Source: Canna indica (taxonomy: Eukaryota; Streptophyta; Magnoliopsida; Zingiberales; Cannaceae). Taken from it: 64,000 nt of DNA. Position numbers and translations under genes: made by a program. The notes beneath the pieces were generated by a model. That model ran no database searches and had not been told where the DNA came from. It worked only from the letters and a program-made list of their open reading frames with translations. The stretch is taken from the NCBI GenBank assembly GCA_034359265.1, contig CP136892.1:87164001-87228000 (forward strand). The letters run 5' to 3'. Below are positions 45,645 to 57,874 of this stretch, in pieces (position 1 is the first letter of the stretch; each line of letters starts with the position of its first letter).

Positions 45645-47500
45645 CTCTATTTTCACCGGCATAGAAAAAGAATGTTATTCCATTTCGAATTATCATCCTA
45701 ATGCATTTAATTAAGATAGTTTAAATATATTTAATTTTTTATAGTTTCACTTATTGTAGTTACTCACCTTAAATGAGGTTTTTGGAAAAAAAATATTCGT
45801 GGTTTATCAAAAATAAGATGAGTAACAAAAATAAAATAATTTTCAATTTTCAAGAACAAATTAAATAATATAAATTCTTGGACAAGTACTAATTTACTAT
45901 TAAAAGACTTTTAATTTTAAGTCGTCTAAATTGTCTTGTAATCAAAAGCATCATCTACTAAAAGACTTCGAATTTTAAGTCGTGTAAATTGTCATGTAAT
46001 CAAAAGCGTCACATCACTTTGAAATGGTAATTTTAAAGAAATACAATTCGAAATTCAATTATAACAATAATAAAATCTTAATCTCATACTAGATGAGTTC
46101 AACTCTATGAATTCTCTATCTCCAAACCATTATATCCAAGGCTAGATCCACAACTATACCTAGTAAATATATATAGATCATTATACTTTATTTATCTTCA
46201 TATAATTTTAGGACTACATTTATTATTCTTTCTATTTTTTACTAATAAACTATCACAATAAGCTATAAATAGAAAGATGACGTACATCCATGCATTTTAC
46301 TCTTTGGTTATATATATATAAACATATAATTAATGGATAAAGTAAGCTTTTGAATCACGCAGTGACTTGAAGAAGACTTTGACTTTTATGTCGTGCATGT
46401 AAAATGTCACCTAGCTAGTTAAACACCTCAAATAATTTTTAAGCATTATCTCTGATAATGATAGAGTTTGATTTTTGTTATTTAGGTATATATACATATA
46501 TAGACAGGCAAATAATTTACATGTATTTAATTATGACCACGAATAGTATATATGACTTGGAAATTTTAATAAGAATCTCAGTAATAATTTTCTACTTTTG
46601 TTACTTTGCCGAGCAAATTAATTCTTATATATATATATATATATGGAATTAAGAGTTCCCACCTTTAACGTACATGGATAGTAACGGATAGTGTCTACTT
46701 TTACATGTACATTTTCATGACAGATTAAATGAGATAAATCCTCTGACAATAACTCTTAAAAGACTTTAAAATTTATAAGTTGCGTAAATTGTAAATTGTC
46801 ATGTAGTCAAAAGCGTCACCTCCTAAAAGACTTTGAAATTTTAGCCGTGTAAATTATGGTATAATCGAAAGCGTCACATTATTTTAAAATGATCATTAAT
46901 TCTAAAATAATACACTTTGAATTTCAATTACTTATACATAGACAAGTAGAGATGACTTGTTTTGAGAAGCAACAATAACAAAATCTTAATTTCATAGTAG
47001 GTGGAATCGACTATATGGACTCTTTATCTTCAAATCGTTCTGTTCAATGCTACAATGACGAGCATAGATGATTGTCTCTTCTCGAGGAGTTGATGCCTTA
47101 AGCGAGTTTGTGGAGCCCATTGCTTGAGTCATGTACCTCCGAAGTTGGTTAGATCTATACAGTGAGAGCCATTCAAGTCGAGCCCAATGGAGGTGCATCT
47201 ACCCTAGTTGGCTCCAATTCAACTCCATCGTATAATTAACATGGAACAATATATTACATTCATAATAATTTAATTTAATTTCAAACAATATAGAAGACAA
47301 GGTTATATATATATATATATATAATACCATGCTATTTCAATCTAAAATGGTAGTTGCTGTATAAAATTAAAACCATGACTTACTATTAAAAAATAAAATA
47401 TAAAAAAAACATAACAACTATTAATGGAAATAAAACTAAAATTTTTGATTTTATTAATTAATCTATAATATACAAGTAATATATAACTAAAATTATATAA

Positions 47501-47540
<40 letters not shown>

Positions 47541-47836
47541 TAATATTATATTTGATATATTTTAATATTATTACTATATCAAAATCATGTATAATTATAA
47601 TATAATATAATATTGATGTGATATTATAATTAAAATGTAGATTGTTGAATCAAATAAAATATCAAAAGTTAATACCTTAAATATATGTTGTAATTTACTC
47701 ACTTTCATTTAAACATGTTTTTTAAAAAAATAAAAGAAATTTAATTTAAGCCTAATTTTTAACTTGAACTTTTTTTTTTTTTGCGTAAATCAAGCAATAT
47801 ATCATCAAAATAGTACCAATAACTTTAAAATACGTA
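45645..47836. other. Intergenic spacer with dispersed repeats
   Basis: No gene. Copies of the GACTTTGAATTTTAAGTCG repeat lie at about 45900-46060, 46365-46480 and 46755-46930. A sequence with CTTAATTTCATAGTAGGTGG at 46980-47230 has a shorter relative near 46070-46180. Several TA microsatellites. Confidence 0.5.
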
Positions 47837-48167
47837 CACTGCTACAAGAAAATAGACTTTCAACAATAAATTGATTACTAATAAATTAATTTATTGATAT
47901 TACCAATAAATATACAAATATATAATTTGTTGGTATTGCTAACAAAATTACCAATACATTTATTGGTAATTATCAATAAATATATTTTTATCCATTGGTA
48001 ATACCAACGAACATTGTAATATACGTTACAATGTCGGTTGGTAATACATAGCAGAGTATTACCAACATATTTACTAATGGATAATCTATTGGTAATGATA
48101 TTACTAATAGATTTTTGATTATTACCAACGGATTTAATCCGTTGATGATACCTTATTTTTTGTAGTG
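47837..48167. mobile_element. 331-bp CACTA-type MITE
   Basis: Left end CACTGCTACAAGAAAATA and right end TATTTTTTGTAGTG form an imperfect CACTA-like inverted repeat. The inside is built of ACCAATAAAT and ATTGGTAAT motifs in both orientations. No clear 3-bp duplication (GTA left, ATA right); no coding. Confidence 0.6.
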
Positions 48168-48702
48168 ATATAAATCGATTCAGAATTAGATTTCAAAAAT
48201 ATTTTTTCTCATATTAAAATGTTCCAAATTTAAGAATAATAATATGTTGATCCTCATAATAGAATTGGCAAAAATATCTTTTTCGTGCAATTTCATATTT
48301 ACTTATATATATATATATATTTTGAACTTTGAGATTTTATGGCCGATTCTTTCATTTGTTCTAATTGAATCAAGTAATAACATATTTATCTCAATTATAT
48401 AGTGCCGTCTAATTTTAGTTAGTAACCCCGTTAAATTGATAACGATGCGTGGTAATGTCTAATAAAAAAACATTTTTTTAATTAATTAATAACTTGATAC
48501 TCTCTATCATCATTAGGGGTGGCAAAATGGGTCAATCCGCAATTAGCGAGCCAGAAATTTGCGGCCCAGCCCGGTCCACGATATTTTGCGGGCCGCTCGG
48601 CCCGGCCCGCGAGTCCGCAAAATTTTACAAATTTTTTTTCACAAAATTATGTTTTTTATACTCATTATACTCGGTCCAACATCACTGATTCATCGCTGGG
48701 CT

Positions 48703-50250
48703 TAGGGGTGAGCATGGACCGGTTAACCGGTCCATTAGCAAAAAAAAAAACCGGTCCATTAACTTCGGTTTTTCAAAATCATTAACCGTAAACCGGTCCA
48801 TTAACTTCGGTTAACCGGTATTTCGGTTTCGGTTTTTTCGGTTCGGTTAACCGATAATTTTCGGTTAACCAATAAAAAATTTTAACCTATCAATTTCTAA
48901 AAGAATTTTAAACCTCCAATCAATTTTGTGTATAGCAAAAATTCATTTGGAAGGAAATAGTGCCTCAAATACCTTAGACTCTTGAAGGTCACTTAAAAGC
49001 TATCATGCTTGGAAGTATGACAAGAATCAATATGGTAGGAATATAATAATTTTGCAAGGAAACTCTTTTCGGGAACCCTACCAAACACACATACTTGATA
49101 CTTCAAATAACAAGCTACTTCAAACATAAAAATACCAACATAGAGTTCAAACTATCATCAATTCATCATACTTCAAACTGTAATATTAGACTTATCCCAC
49201 TTGATACTTAACTAATGATCAAATCAACTATACTATGTGAGACTGATTTTTTCTTGATTATATGGACTTAACTTTCAATTGAATCTCTGTCAGATTAATA
49301 TTGATTCAAATTTAAATACTAAAGCATTAAAGCAACATCAACATCACACTGGTTACTGGTATGAAGAAATGAAGAATTGCAGATTAATATTGATTCAAAT
49401 TTATGATTCAAATCAACATCAACATCACAGGAAGCAATTCATGCAATTACAGTAAGCAATTTCACATTTCCAGTAAGCAAAACCAAAAAATTCATACCTG
49501 TTAACTATGCGGCACTGATCGAAAGACTGAGACGAGCTGCGGAGAGGCGGAGACGGCGAGTCGCGGAGGGGCGGAGAGCCGGAGACGACGAGTCGCGGAG
49601 AGGGCGAGAGAGAGAATAGAAGACCGAAGAGGGCTCGGGCGTCGACCGTCGGGGCGTCGGGGCGTCAGCCGTCAGGGCGAGTCGGCGAGAGCCGAGAGGG
49701 CGAGTCGGCGAGAGCCGTCAGGGCGAGTCGCCGAGAGCCGAGAGGGCGTCAGCCGTCGGGGCTAGACTGCGAGAGGCGACAGCAGTCGGGGCGAGAGGCG
49801 AGAGCCGAGAGGGCGTCGGCCGTCGGGGCGAGAGAGCCGAGAGGGCGTCGGCCGTCGGGGCGAGACTGCGAGAGCCGAGAGGCGAGACTCGAGAGCAGTC
49901 GGGGACTCGGGGCGAGAGGCGAGAGCCGAGACTCCGAGAGGCGAGAGGGCGTCGCCGCGTCGGGGCGAGAGGCGAGACTCGAGAAGTCGAGAGTGGGCGG
50001 CTGGGCGCGGGATTAAAAGTTAGGGTTTTTAACTTTATAATATATATAATATAAAATATATATCCACCGGTCGGTTAACCGAAACCGGTGGACTTTTTAT
50101 ACCCCGACCCGAACCCGAACCCGAAAACCGAAAATTAAAAAAAAAATAATCCGAAACCGGAAAAACCGGTTCGGTTAACCGCAAAAACCGGTTCGGTTTC
50201 GGACCGGTTTTCCGGTTAACCGAAAAACCGGTTTTTTTTGCTCACCCCTA
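48703..50250. mobile_element. Inner hAT-like element (1548 bp) nested in the outer one
   Basis: Perfect terminal repeat TAGGGGTGAGCA / TGCTCACCCCTA, flanked by the 8-bp duplication GCTGGGCT at 48695-48702 and 50251-50258. Subterminal palindromes GGTTAACCGG recur on both sides. The middle is plain sequence followed by a GC-rich repeat block. No transposase. Confidence 0.85.
49540..50000. repeat. GC-rich tandem repeat block in the inner hAT element
   Basis: Imperfect repeats built from GGGCGAGTCGGCGAGAGCCG, GAGAGGGCGTC and CCGTCGGGGCGAGAGGC. Sharply more GC-rich than the surroundings. Confidence 0.8.
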
Positions 50251-50510
50251 GCTGGGCTTAACATTAAACACATTCAAATGAAATGATTCATAGGAATGAC
50301 ATTCAAGGCAAAATATACACGTTAGGGAGTTAGGGTTTCAAAATTAAAATATTAAATTAATTTAATTTTATAATGCATGCGGGCCTAACAGTCTGGCCCG
50401 GCCTAATAAATTTATCGGACTAATTTTTTTGGCCCGACCCATAGTTATCGAGTCGTACTTGTACCGTGCTATATATCGTGCTCATTTTTGCCGAGTCTAG
50501 TCATCATCCT

Positions 50511-50607
50511 CGGCTAATTTTTTTAATTAAAGAAAGCCATGTCAACCGACAAAAGGAAATGCTGACATGGCTTTCTTTAATTAAAAAAATTAATAAGCAA
50601 GCCGAGA
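50511..50607. repeat. Perfect 30-bp inverted repeat (hairpin)
   Basis: The left arm ends AAAGAAAGCCATGTCA at 50544 and the right arm starts TGACATGGCTTTCTTT at 50563. The 30-bp arms are exact inverses around an 18-bp loop. CGGCT/AGCCG continues the pairing outside after a small offset. Located 310 bp before EMG1. Confidence 0.9.
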
Positions 50608-50916
50608 GTGGTAAGAAGAATTTTTCGGGTTATTTGTAATTAATTTAAAAATTATTTTTTTATTATATGTCAGCGAATTACATCATTAGTTTAACATGAA
50701 AATTTGACGACGAATACAATTAAAGCAAATATGTTTGAACCTAATTCAATTGGAACGAATAAAAAAAATAATTAGAGTTGCGAAAAAACTTCAAAGTACA
50801 TAATTTAGCTGCGTACAAAACCCTAACTCGGCCTTTGGCCGCCCCTACCTCTCTGCGTGCGTCTTCACAATCTTACCCCTTCGATCGGCGTCCTGCCCTG
50901 AAATCGCGAGGGAAAG

Positions 50917-53530
50917 ATGGTCCGGCCGTACGGTGTTAAAGGGCGCAAGCTCAAGAAGCGAAGGTTGGAAGAGCCAGTGCTGGAGCAGGAGATGGAGGCG
51001 GCCTCTGACGAGGGAGAAAGAGTAGAGATCGAAGAGGGCACGGGAGGAGAGGTAGCGGAGACTGAGGATGAAAGGAGGGCAGAGGAGGCTGTCGACCTAA
51101 TGCCGGGGCTCCCGATCAAGGCTCCGGCCGATAAAGCGAAGCGGCCGGGAGTGATATTCGTACTCGAGAGGGCGTGCTTGGAGGTTGGAAAAGTCGGGAA
51201 GGTAAGACAAAGTCGGGAGTTACTTTTCCTGTTTCCTTTGGATCAAGTAGGCAACGCATGCCTCTTTTTTCCATCTTGTGAATTACTTTGATTCTGGAAC
51301 TTAGAAATTTTTTTCTTCTCTTTATTCAGAATTTCCAAATCCTAAACTCAGATGACCATGCAAATTATCTAAAGAGGCAGAACAAAAACCCTGCGGATTA
51401 TAGGCCTGACATTATTCACCAGGTTAGTTGATTGATTTTCTCTCTTTGTACAGTATGATTGGATTTCATAAGATGCACCAAAAATACCTTATGAAGTGGG
51501 TGGTCCTGAGGATTTCATAGATCAATAAATTTTGTGGAACTGAATGCCCACCTATTTGAGAGCTCGTGTTCTGATTGCTATAGTAAAAGCTTTGCTCTGA
51601 GATAGCAAAGAAGCTGTTCTGAGGGAATTCTGCTAACTCAGAGATTTACATGTCATTTGGCAATGGCAACAGGCACTTCTTGCTATATTCGATAGCCCCC
51701 TAGCTAAGGCTGGTAGGCTGCAGGCTGTCTATGTAAAAACAGAAAAAGGAGTGCTTTTTGAAATAAAACCAAATGTCCGTATCCCACGGACTTTCAAGCG
51801 ATTCTGCGGCCTTATGTGTGAGTATAGTAGATGTTTCATTATTTCCTGTCAGTTTATATATATATGTATATATATACACACATGTATTTCTTCAATTTAA
51901 TGTGTGAGTGCTCATATCATGTAATTGCTGCAGCACAATTGTTGCAGAAGTTGAGTATAACAGCTGTTGGCAAACGAGAGAAGCTTCTTAATGTAATAAA
52001 GAACCCTGTGACTCGCCATTTTCCTGTTGATGCCAAGAGAATAGGTGATAATTGATGCTTTTCATATTTCTTTGAAAGAAAAATGTGATGATGGCTTTCT
52101 TGATATGTGATGCTTTTCTTCATTGTAGGTCTCTCATATAGTTCAAACAAGTTGGTCAACTTGAGTAATTATGTTGCTGCTGCCAGTGATGATGCAACTC
52201 ATGTTTTTATGGTAAACTTATAAGTCAACACATTGTATCTTCTATTGGATGGACTGTTTTAACATCAAACAAGTGATAGAGGAGGTTTAATTTTTCAGGT
52301 TGGTGCAATGGCTCATGGAGTAATCAGCAAGGAATACATTGATGATTTTGTGTCAAGTAAGTTACCTATTATCCTGCAAGATTGTATGCTATATTTGTGA
52401 TCACTTAGACAAAAGTTTCTTTGCAACCAATAAAAATAATGTGCATCCGCAATGTAGAACGTATCACATAAGATAATAGCCCACTATTTCAGGTAAATGT
52501 CTTGTACCTGATGCGAAAGTCGTTTATTCATGAATTATTGCAGATAAAGTATTAGCTCTAGTCACATATTAGACATATCAAGGTTTCTGCAAATTGGAGT
52601 TAATTCAGTTTCTTATGTACTATCTCACTAATGGTGCTAATTTAGTTATTTATAATGTGTCTATAATCTGCAAAAGCAGTTCCAATGATAAAAGGAATGA
52701 TACATTATACATGATAACAAGAGATTGTACCATTTTTAATCCTTTCTTCAAAAGTGATTCTCATGAGGATATGTTATGCTGGCATATATATGACTTCCTA
52801 TAAATTATATTTTGGTGTCAATATGCACTATATATAATGTGTACATTGAATATGCAGCAATAGATTTTACCTGCATAAACTTGAAATTGTGGTTTATTTT
52901 CTTCTTTATTGTCATTATTTCAAACAACTTTTTTTAAAAATAATCTTGTAACATACTAATGGTACATTTGCTTGACTACAGTATAGGACAGGACATGAAG
53001 AATTAGATAAAACTTTTTTTATCCGGCGGATATTGGATATAACACCAGTTTTATATTATTTTAATCCTAATTTTTTGTAATCCAAGCACCAAACAAATAA
53101 AGAATTGAAATTCATCCCTACTCTTATCCTCTATTCCATGAAGCAAATATGCTCTAATTGTTTATGGAGTCTGATTAGCTAAAGAGTCAACTTCATGTTA
53201 CATAGTTCGGGTGTAGTTATATGTTTTTTCATGTAACATCCTGAATGTTCACTTACGCACCCAATGATACCTAATGTACACAGCATGATCACTTTGATTT
53301 AAGGTAACATTATAGAATAAAAAATGTCTTTGTTACAGTAACTTTTGATGCACTAGGGTAGTAGGGTACAAATGTAATGTTATAAAATTTGATATTGGGT
53401 GACAACCGCATATATGCTAGCTGAAAATATTGTTTCTCCGTGCTTTGCAGTATCAGAATACCCTCTGAGCGCCGCATGCTGCTTGAACAGGATCTGCAGT
53501 GCATTTGAGCAGAAATGGAAGATCACATAA
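50917..53530 (+). CDS. EMG1: EMG1/NEP1 rRNA pseudouridine-N1 methyltransferase
   Basis: SPOUT-class methyltransferase of the small-subunit processome; it methylates a pseudouridine in 18S rRNA and is essential for 40S biogenesis in the nucleolus. Exons: 50917-51201, 51330-51422, 51673-51817, 51934-52044, 52129-52211, 52299-52356, 53451-53530, all GT-AG with consistent phase; 284 aa. The N-terminus is basic then acidic ([11 protein letters not shown], Glu-rich to about residue 65). The family core follows: [116 protein letters not shown], and the C-terminal [15 protein letters not shown]. It appears complete and functional, sitting inside the RLP array. Confidence 0.96.
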
Positions 53531-54790
53531 ACCTATTCGATTGCATGTTCTTTTGCTCGATCTATTGGGTTGCGTGTGATTTGAGCTGCCTTCCATATTT
53601 TCTTTGCTGAGAGCTTAGTCCTAATTACTAGCAGTCATGCAACCAGCTACTCTTCATTTCACTTGTCAACATACAGGCTTATCTGGAAACCAGACACTGA
53701 TGGTGAAGTTTCGATATGCTTTCAATGATCAGAGTCTCGCCATGTCTGATATAATTAATATTGGTTTATATTTAGAGATTTTGTACTCACACCAGTTACT
53801 GTATTCTATACTATCTAATTTAATCTACCAAGATTAAATTAGAGGATGATAAATGACTTGATATTACTTGTCTGTATTTCTTTTCACTAAACCTATAATT
53901 AGCACTTGCTATTGAGAAGATGAGATTTAATACTATTGTTATTGATGTACCAGGCAAAATAATAATAATTTATCAACTGATTAAAATTAAACGACAAACT
54001 TGATAAAGACATGAATTAATACTAATTGTGTCATTTAATTAATATTTAATATCTATCTCCATTTTTATCCATCATATTTGTTTAATTAATTTAATCATTT
54101 AATAATAGCAATGAAATGGAATGATTTAAGCTGAATCAAACTTGAACTGTGTTTAATTTGATAAGGATCAAGCTTAATTTGGGCCTAATTAAGGGTCTCA
54201 TTACGGTTGGGCGCATAAGTTGCGGACCAATTGATGGTCAGTCAATCGAATGTCTTCAAAACTGTTTGGATTCGGTTTGGGTTTTGAGTTTAATTTTCAA
54301 CTTTATCATCAAGCATCTAAGGATTACAACATGATTCTAAACATTAAGTCTATTTTTCCAAGTTTCATATTTTTTCGAGCGAACAGTACGAGTGACACAT
54401 ATTCTTTTTTATATAATTTAACTAAATAAAAAAAATCTAAAGTGAAAATAAGAGATGAAAATAATGCTTGGATATATAGAATGAACTTGATTGTAAAAAA
54501 TAAAAAATAAACAAAGTAATAAACGTAGATAAAAATGAAATAAACAAGGAACATGAACACAAAAGGAATGAAATTTGTAATATTACAAAAATTATGGGTA
54601 TCCATATATACAATAATCAAAAGTGTACATTATTATTAAGAAAAAACTTAAAATTAATTTCTCTCTCATCTCATCATACATAATATATGTTATTGACTAG
54701 ATTTTGATATATTTTATCAATATAATTATCATAAATGTTGAGAAGTAACATATTTTCTATCAAGAAGGGATGGTATAATCCATATCCTTG
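53531..54790. other. EMG1 3' flank and spacer
   Basis: AT-rich, no supported gene. The last EMG1 intron (52357-53450) is likewise empty of features apart from a possible decayed MITE near 52980-53150. Confidence 0.5.
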
Positions 54791-54791
54791 C

Positions 54792-56189
54792 AACATATTT
54801 AGATCTTAGTTATATAATTTTTATTTGGAAGAAGGAGAGATTCCAAGATCAATAACAAATTTATCCAATTTGGAAACTCTTGTTTTGACCCATACAAACA
54901 TGAAAGGTGAATTGCCACGTTGGTTGAAGCAGTTGACAAGACTATCATATCTTGACCTCAATGAAAATTTACTTTCCGGTAATTTGGCATCTTGGCTTTT
55001 TCATATGACAAACAATTCTGATCATAATAGCTCATCAGAGTTTTCCAACTTAAATTATTTGGATTTGTCTCATAATAACCTACAAGGAAATTTGTCGGAG
55101 CTTCAACAATAATAGTCTGCACTTATGTTCAACTTAAATTATTTAGATCTTATGTTCTTGCACTTAAATGATAATAGTCGGACATATTCCGTTGTCGTTA
55201 CAAAATTGCATAGAGTTAACTTTTCTTGATCTTAGCAACAATAAATTCTTGGGTAACATACTCTCATGGTTCGGTGTAGACACTCCAAACTTGGAAGTAC
55301 ACTTACTCCGGTCCAATATATTTTCCGGGAGCATTCCTCCACAAATTGGACAATCGGGTGAACTTCAAATTGTTGGTCTTGCAGATAACCAACTATCGGG
55401 GCCTATACCACACTCGTTTAGCAATCTTAGTGCAATTGCCAGCATGTTATACTCAATGGATTTAACAAGTTCATCTAGTTTTGCTCTTGTATTTAACTAC
55501 GAAAATTCTTTTGGTGACGACCAAACCATAAGTATCAACACAAAGGGGCATACATATAGCTATTCATCTATTGTCCAATATGTGAAGAGCATTGATCTTT
55601 CCAAAAATAATTTGTCTGAAAATATACCTCATGAAATAGGTGCTCTTTCAGACCTCGAAAATCTCAATTTGTTCGGAAACAATTTGCAAGGAGAGATTCC
55701 TAGTTCTATTAGCAACATCAAATCATTGTAGTCTCTAGATTTGTCATTCAATAAGCTGTCGAGCTTTATTCCCGAAAGCTTGTCCCGACTGAATTCTCTG
55801 TAGCACTTGAATATGTCATACAATATATAATTTCTATGGAAGAATACCATCCGGGAGTCAACTTCAAACACTAGATGACCCTTTCATTTATGCAGGAAAT
55901 GCCTACCTCCGTGGATTTCCACTTAAAAAAGGTTGCTCAATTGTTGACCTTGAAGAAAATGTTGGTGAGGAAGCTAATTCGGAGAAATTATGGCAGTATG
56001 TTAGCATTGCAGTGGGCTTCGTGGTGGGACTTAATTTGGAGTGTATTTGTCATCTTGCTATTCAAGATAGATTACAGGTTCTTTTATTTCCAATTGATTG
56101 ACAAGATTTATGATGAGATTTATGTGCAAATCGTAGTTTCATATGCTCGATTTATGAGGAAATTAAATGGGGCTAGACCAGAAATCTAA
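54792..56189 (+). pseudogene. RLP copy 4: truncated, deleted and frameshifted
   Basis: Begins in mid-ectodomain (ITNLSNLETLVLTHTNMKG). It lacks about 700 bp relative to RLP2 near 55110-55150, and has frame changes there and near 55840 plus a stop at 55729-55731. It still shows the island (INTKGHTYSYSSIVQYVKS), terminal LRRs, WSVFVILLF and the tail LIDKIYDEIYVQIVV to a stop at 56189. A GACCGCAG/GTATC site after the stop matches the 3'-untranslated donor of RLP2. Not functional. Confidence 0.85.
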
Positions 56190-56302
56190 GTTGGTGAAGA
56201 CAGACCGCAGGTATCAATTAAGCACACTTCAATTAATTCTTTCTATTTTACTTACAACATTAATTCTATAGAAAGTATTCTTCAACAAATATTGTCAAAA
56301 TA

Positions 56303-57490
56303 GTCGTGAACAACCCTAATATTACACATGCATTTGACATTCTTTTATTTGACTCCTAAAAATTGTGCATGATATTCATCACCTTGGACATTTTAAAATT
56401 TTTACTAAAAAGATAAGCTAGAAAGTATTCTTCAACAAATATTGTCAAAATAATCGTGAACAACTAATAAATTTTGAAGGTGTTTGATTCCTCACATACG
56501 TAAATAATGCGAAAAGTATTTGCATGTAAAGATAAATACCTGTAAATAAGAGTTATAACATAAGATTTGATTGCTTACAAGTAGATTTGCAACTTCTATA
56601 ATTTGTAGGGATTTGATTGATTGCAAATAATAAAAAGAGAGACCGTTGTGGGCGAAAAAAATATTATTATAAGCTAGAGGTGAAAGAGGTTTGCAAGTGA
56701 GATTGAGACTTTCGCCGGTGAGAGAAAGGGAAATATTATCGCGAGCGAAATGAGTCTATCATAAAAGTCATAAGTGAGAGGATATTGTCGTGAGAGTCAT
56801 GAACGAAAGATGAGGACTGTCATGAGTGATAGAAAGAGAGAAAGTCTCGACATTTTGTGATACAATTGCAATTAATATATAAAAGTTTAATACTGTAAAT
56901 ATTTTAATTGTAATTAATTAAATAATTTAATTGATCAAATATTACAAACAAGTATGACTCTGTTTTTCTTTTGAATTTTTAGTCATTCATTCAACTTAAA
57001 AATGATAAGGGGTTAAAGAGTAATTTCGTGCTTCCATGTGACACCCTCAATTGTCATGGAATGTGAAATATATTTGCATCTAAGTAAAATCAAATAGAGA
57101 GAAAAATATCAAGAAGTAATATATATATAATATTAGTTACGTGGCACTTGTACAGTGCAAGAATAAATGCTTTATTTAGATATGACACCCCTATTCGATT
57201 AATTGGTTATCACGTTTGACTGATTTTAATCGTCATCCCTAAGATTGAATGGGAGAGTGAAGAGGGCCCACAAGATATTCTCTCTCACGCGAGTCAAAGT
57301 CTTCCTTTGCTGCGCCTGCGCATCCGAAAGCAAGTATGAAACCAAATGCTTTCCTTGCAGTGGGACCCCCCAACCCAAGGTGGAAACTGGAATACGTAGA
57401 ATAGAAACAAAAGCCCCTAATTGATCAGTGACTTCATTGACTCCATCGAACACGGATTCTTCTGAGGCTGCGGCTACAATTCTACAAAGC
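56303..57490. repeat. Segmental duplication, copy B
   Basis: Counterpart of 16117-17335. It starts with GTGAACAACCCTAAT, the last bases of the hAT element next to copy A. A 45-bp block (GAAAGTATTCTTCAACAAAT and on) occurs twice, at 56271-56315 and 56421-56465. It ends at CAAAGCCAATCCT, where RLP sequence (ACTTATTATGCC) follows directly. Confidence 0.85.
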
Positions 57491-57495
57491 CAATC

Positions 57496-57666
57496 CTACT
57501 TATTATGCCATCATCATGCAAGGGGTGCTTCAAAGCAGAGAGAGCTGCTCTCTTGGACTTCAAAGCTGGCGTCGTCGTCGACGATCCTTCCTATCGATTA
57601 TCCTCATGGAAAGTAGTTGAAAATTGCTGCAGATGGAGCGGCGTAGTGTGCGACAACCAAACTGGC
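57496..57666 (+). pseudogene. RLP fragment 5 (N-terminal cap only)
   Basis: About 170 bp encoding the end of a signal peptide, CFKAERAALLDFKAG and NCCRWSGVVCDNQTG, without start codon or LRRs. Joined on the left to segmental-duplication copy B and on the right to the promoter of RLP6. Confidence 0.8.
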
Positions 57667-57801
57667 TAGCATGCATGCAACACGAAGTCATCATTCATGC
57701 AAATATTCACAAGCCAAATTAAGGAATTTTTAGTCAACAAGTAATCAATATGTTATAATTAATTAAAGACCTACGTGTATGTGTCTATAATTAATTAGGG
57801 G

Positions 57802-57874
57802 TGATGAACCTCCGTACGTAGTGATATTATAAATAGATGTAGTATTCTTGGCTCTGAATAATAATTGACTGAAA
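57802..57874 (+). promoter_or_regulatory. Core promoter of RLP copy 6
   Basis: GATGAACCTCC at about 57802, TATAAATA at 57828-57835, ATG at 57875. Same spacing as in RLP1 and RLP7. Confidence 0.55.

Larger units (their letters stand above)
48514..50442. mobile_element. Outer hAT-like element, split by a second element
   Basis: The left end TAGGGGTGGCAAAATGGGTC is followed by GGCCCGGCCCGCG-rich sequence. After the inner insertion the right part has GGCCCGGCC and ends near GGCCCGACCCAT at 50431-50442. The expected inverse of the left tip is missing, so the right end is eroded. Non-coding. Confidence 0.5.

Noticed and set aside
46980..47230. Possible gene fragment with moderate GC
   Set aside because: No conserved protein in any frame; a related sequence nearby suggests a repeat.
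49540..50000. CRISPR-like regular repeats
   Set aside because: Units are irregular, GC-rich and without spacers, inside a plant hAT element.
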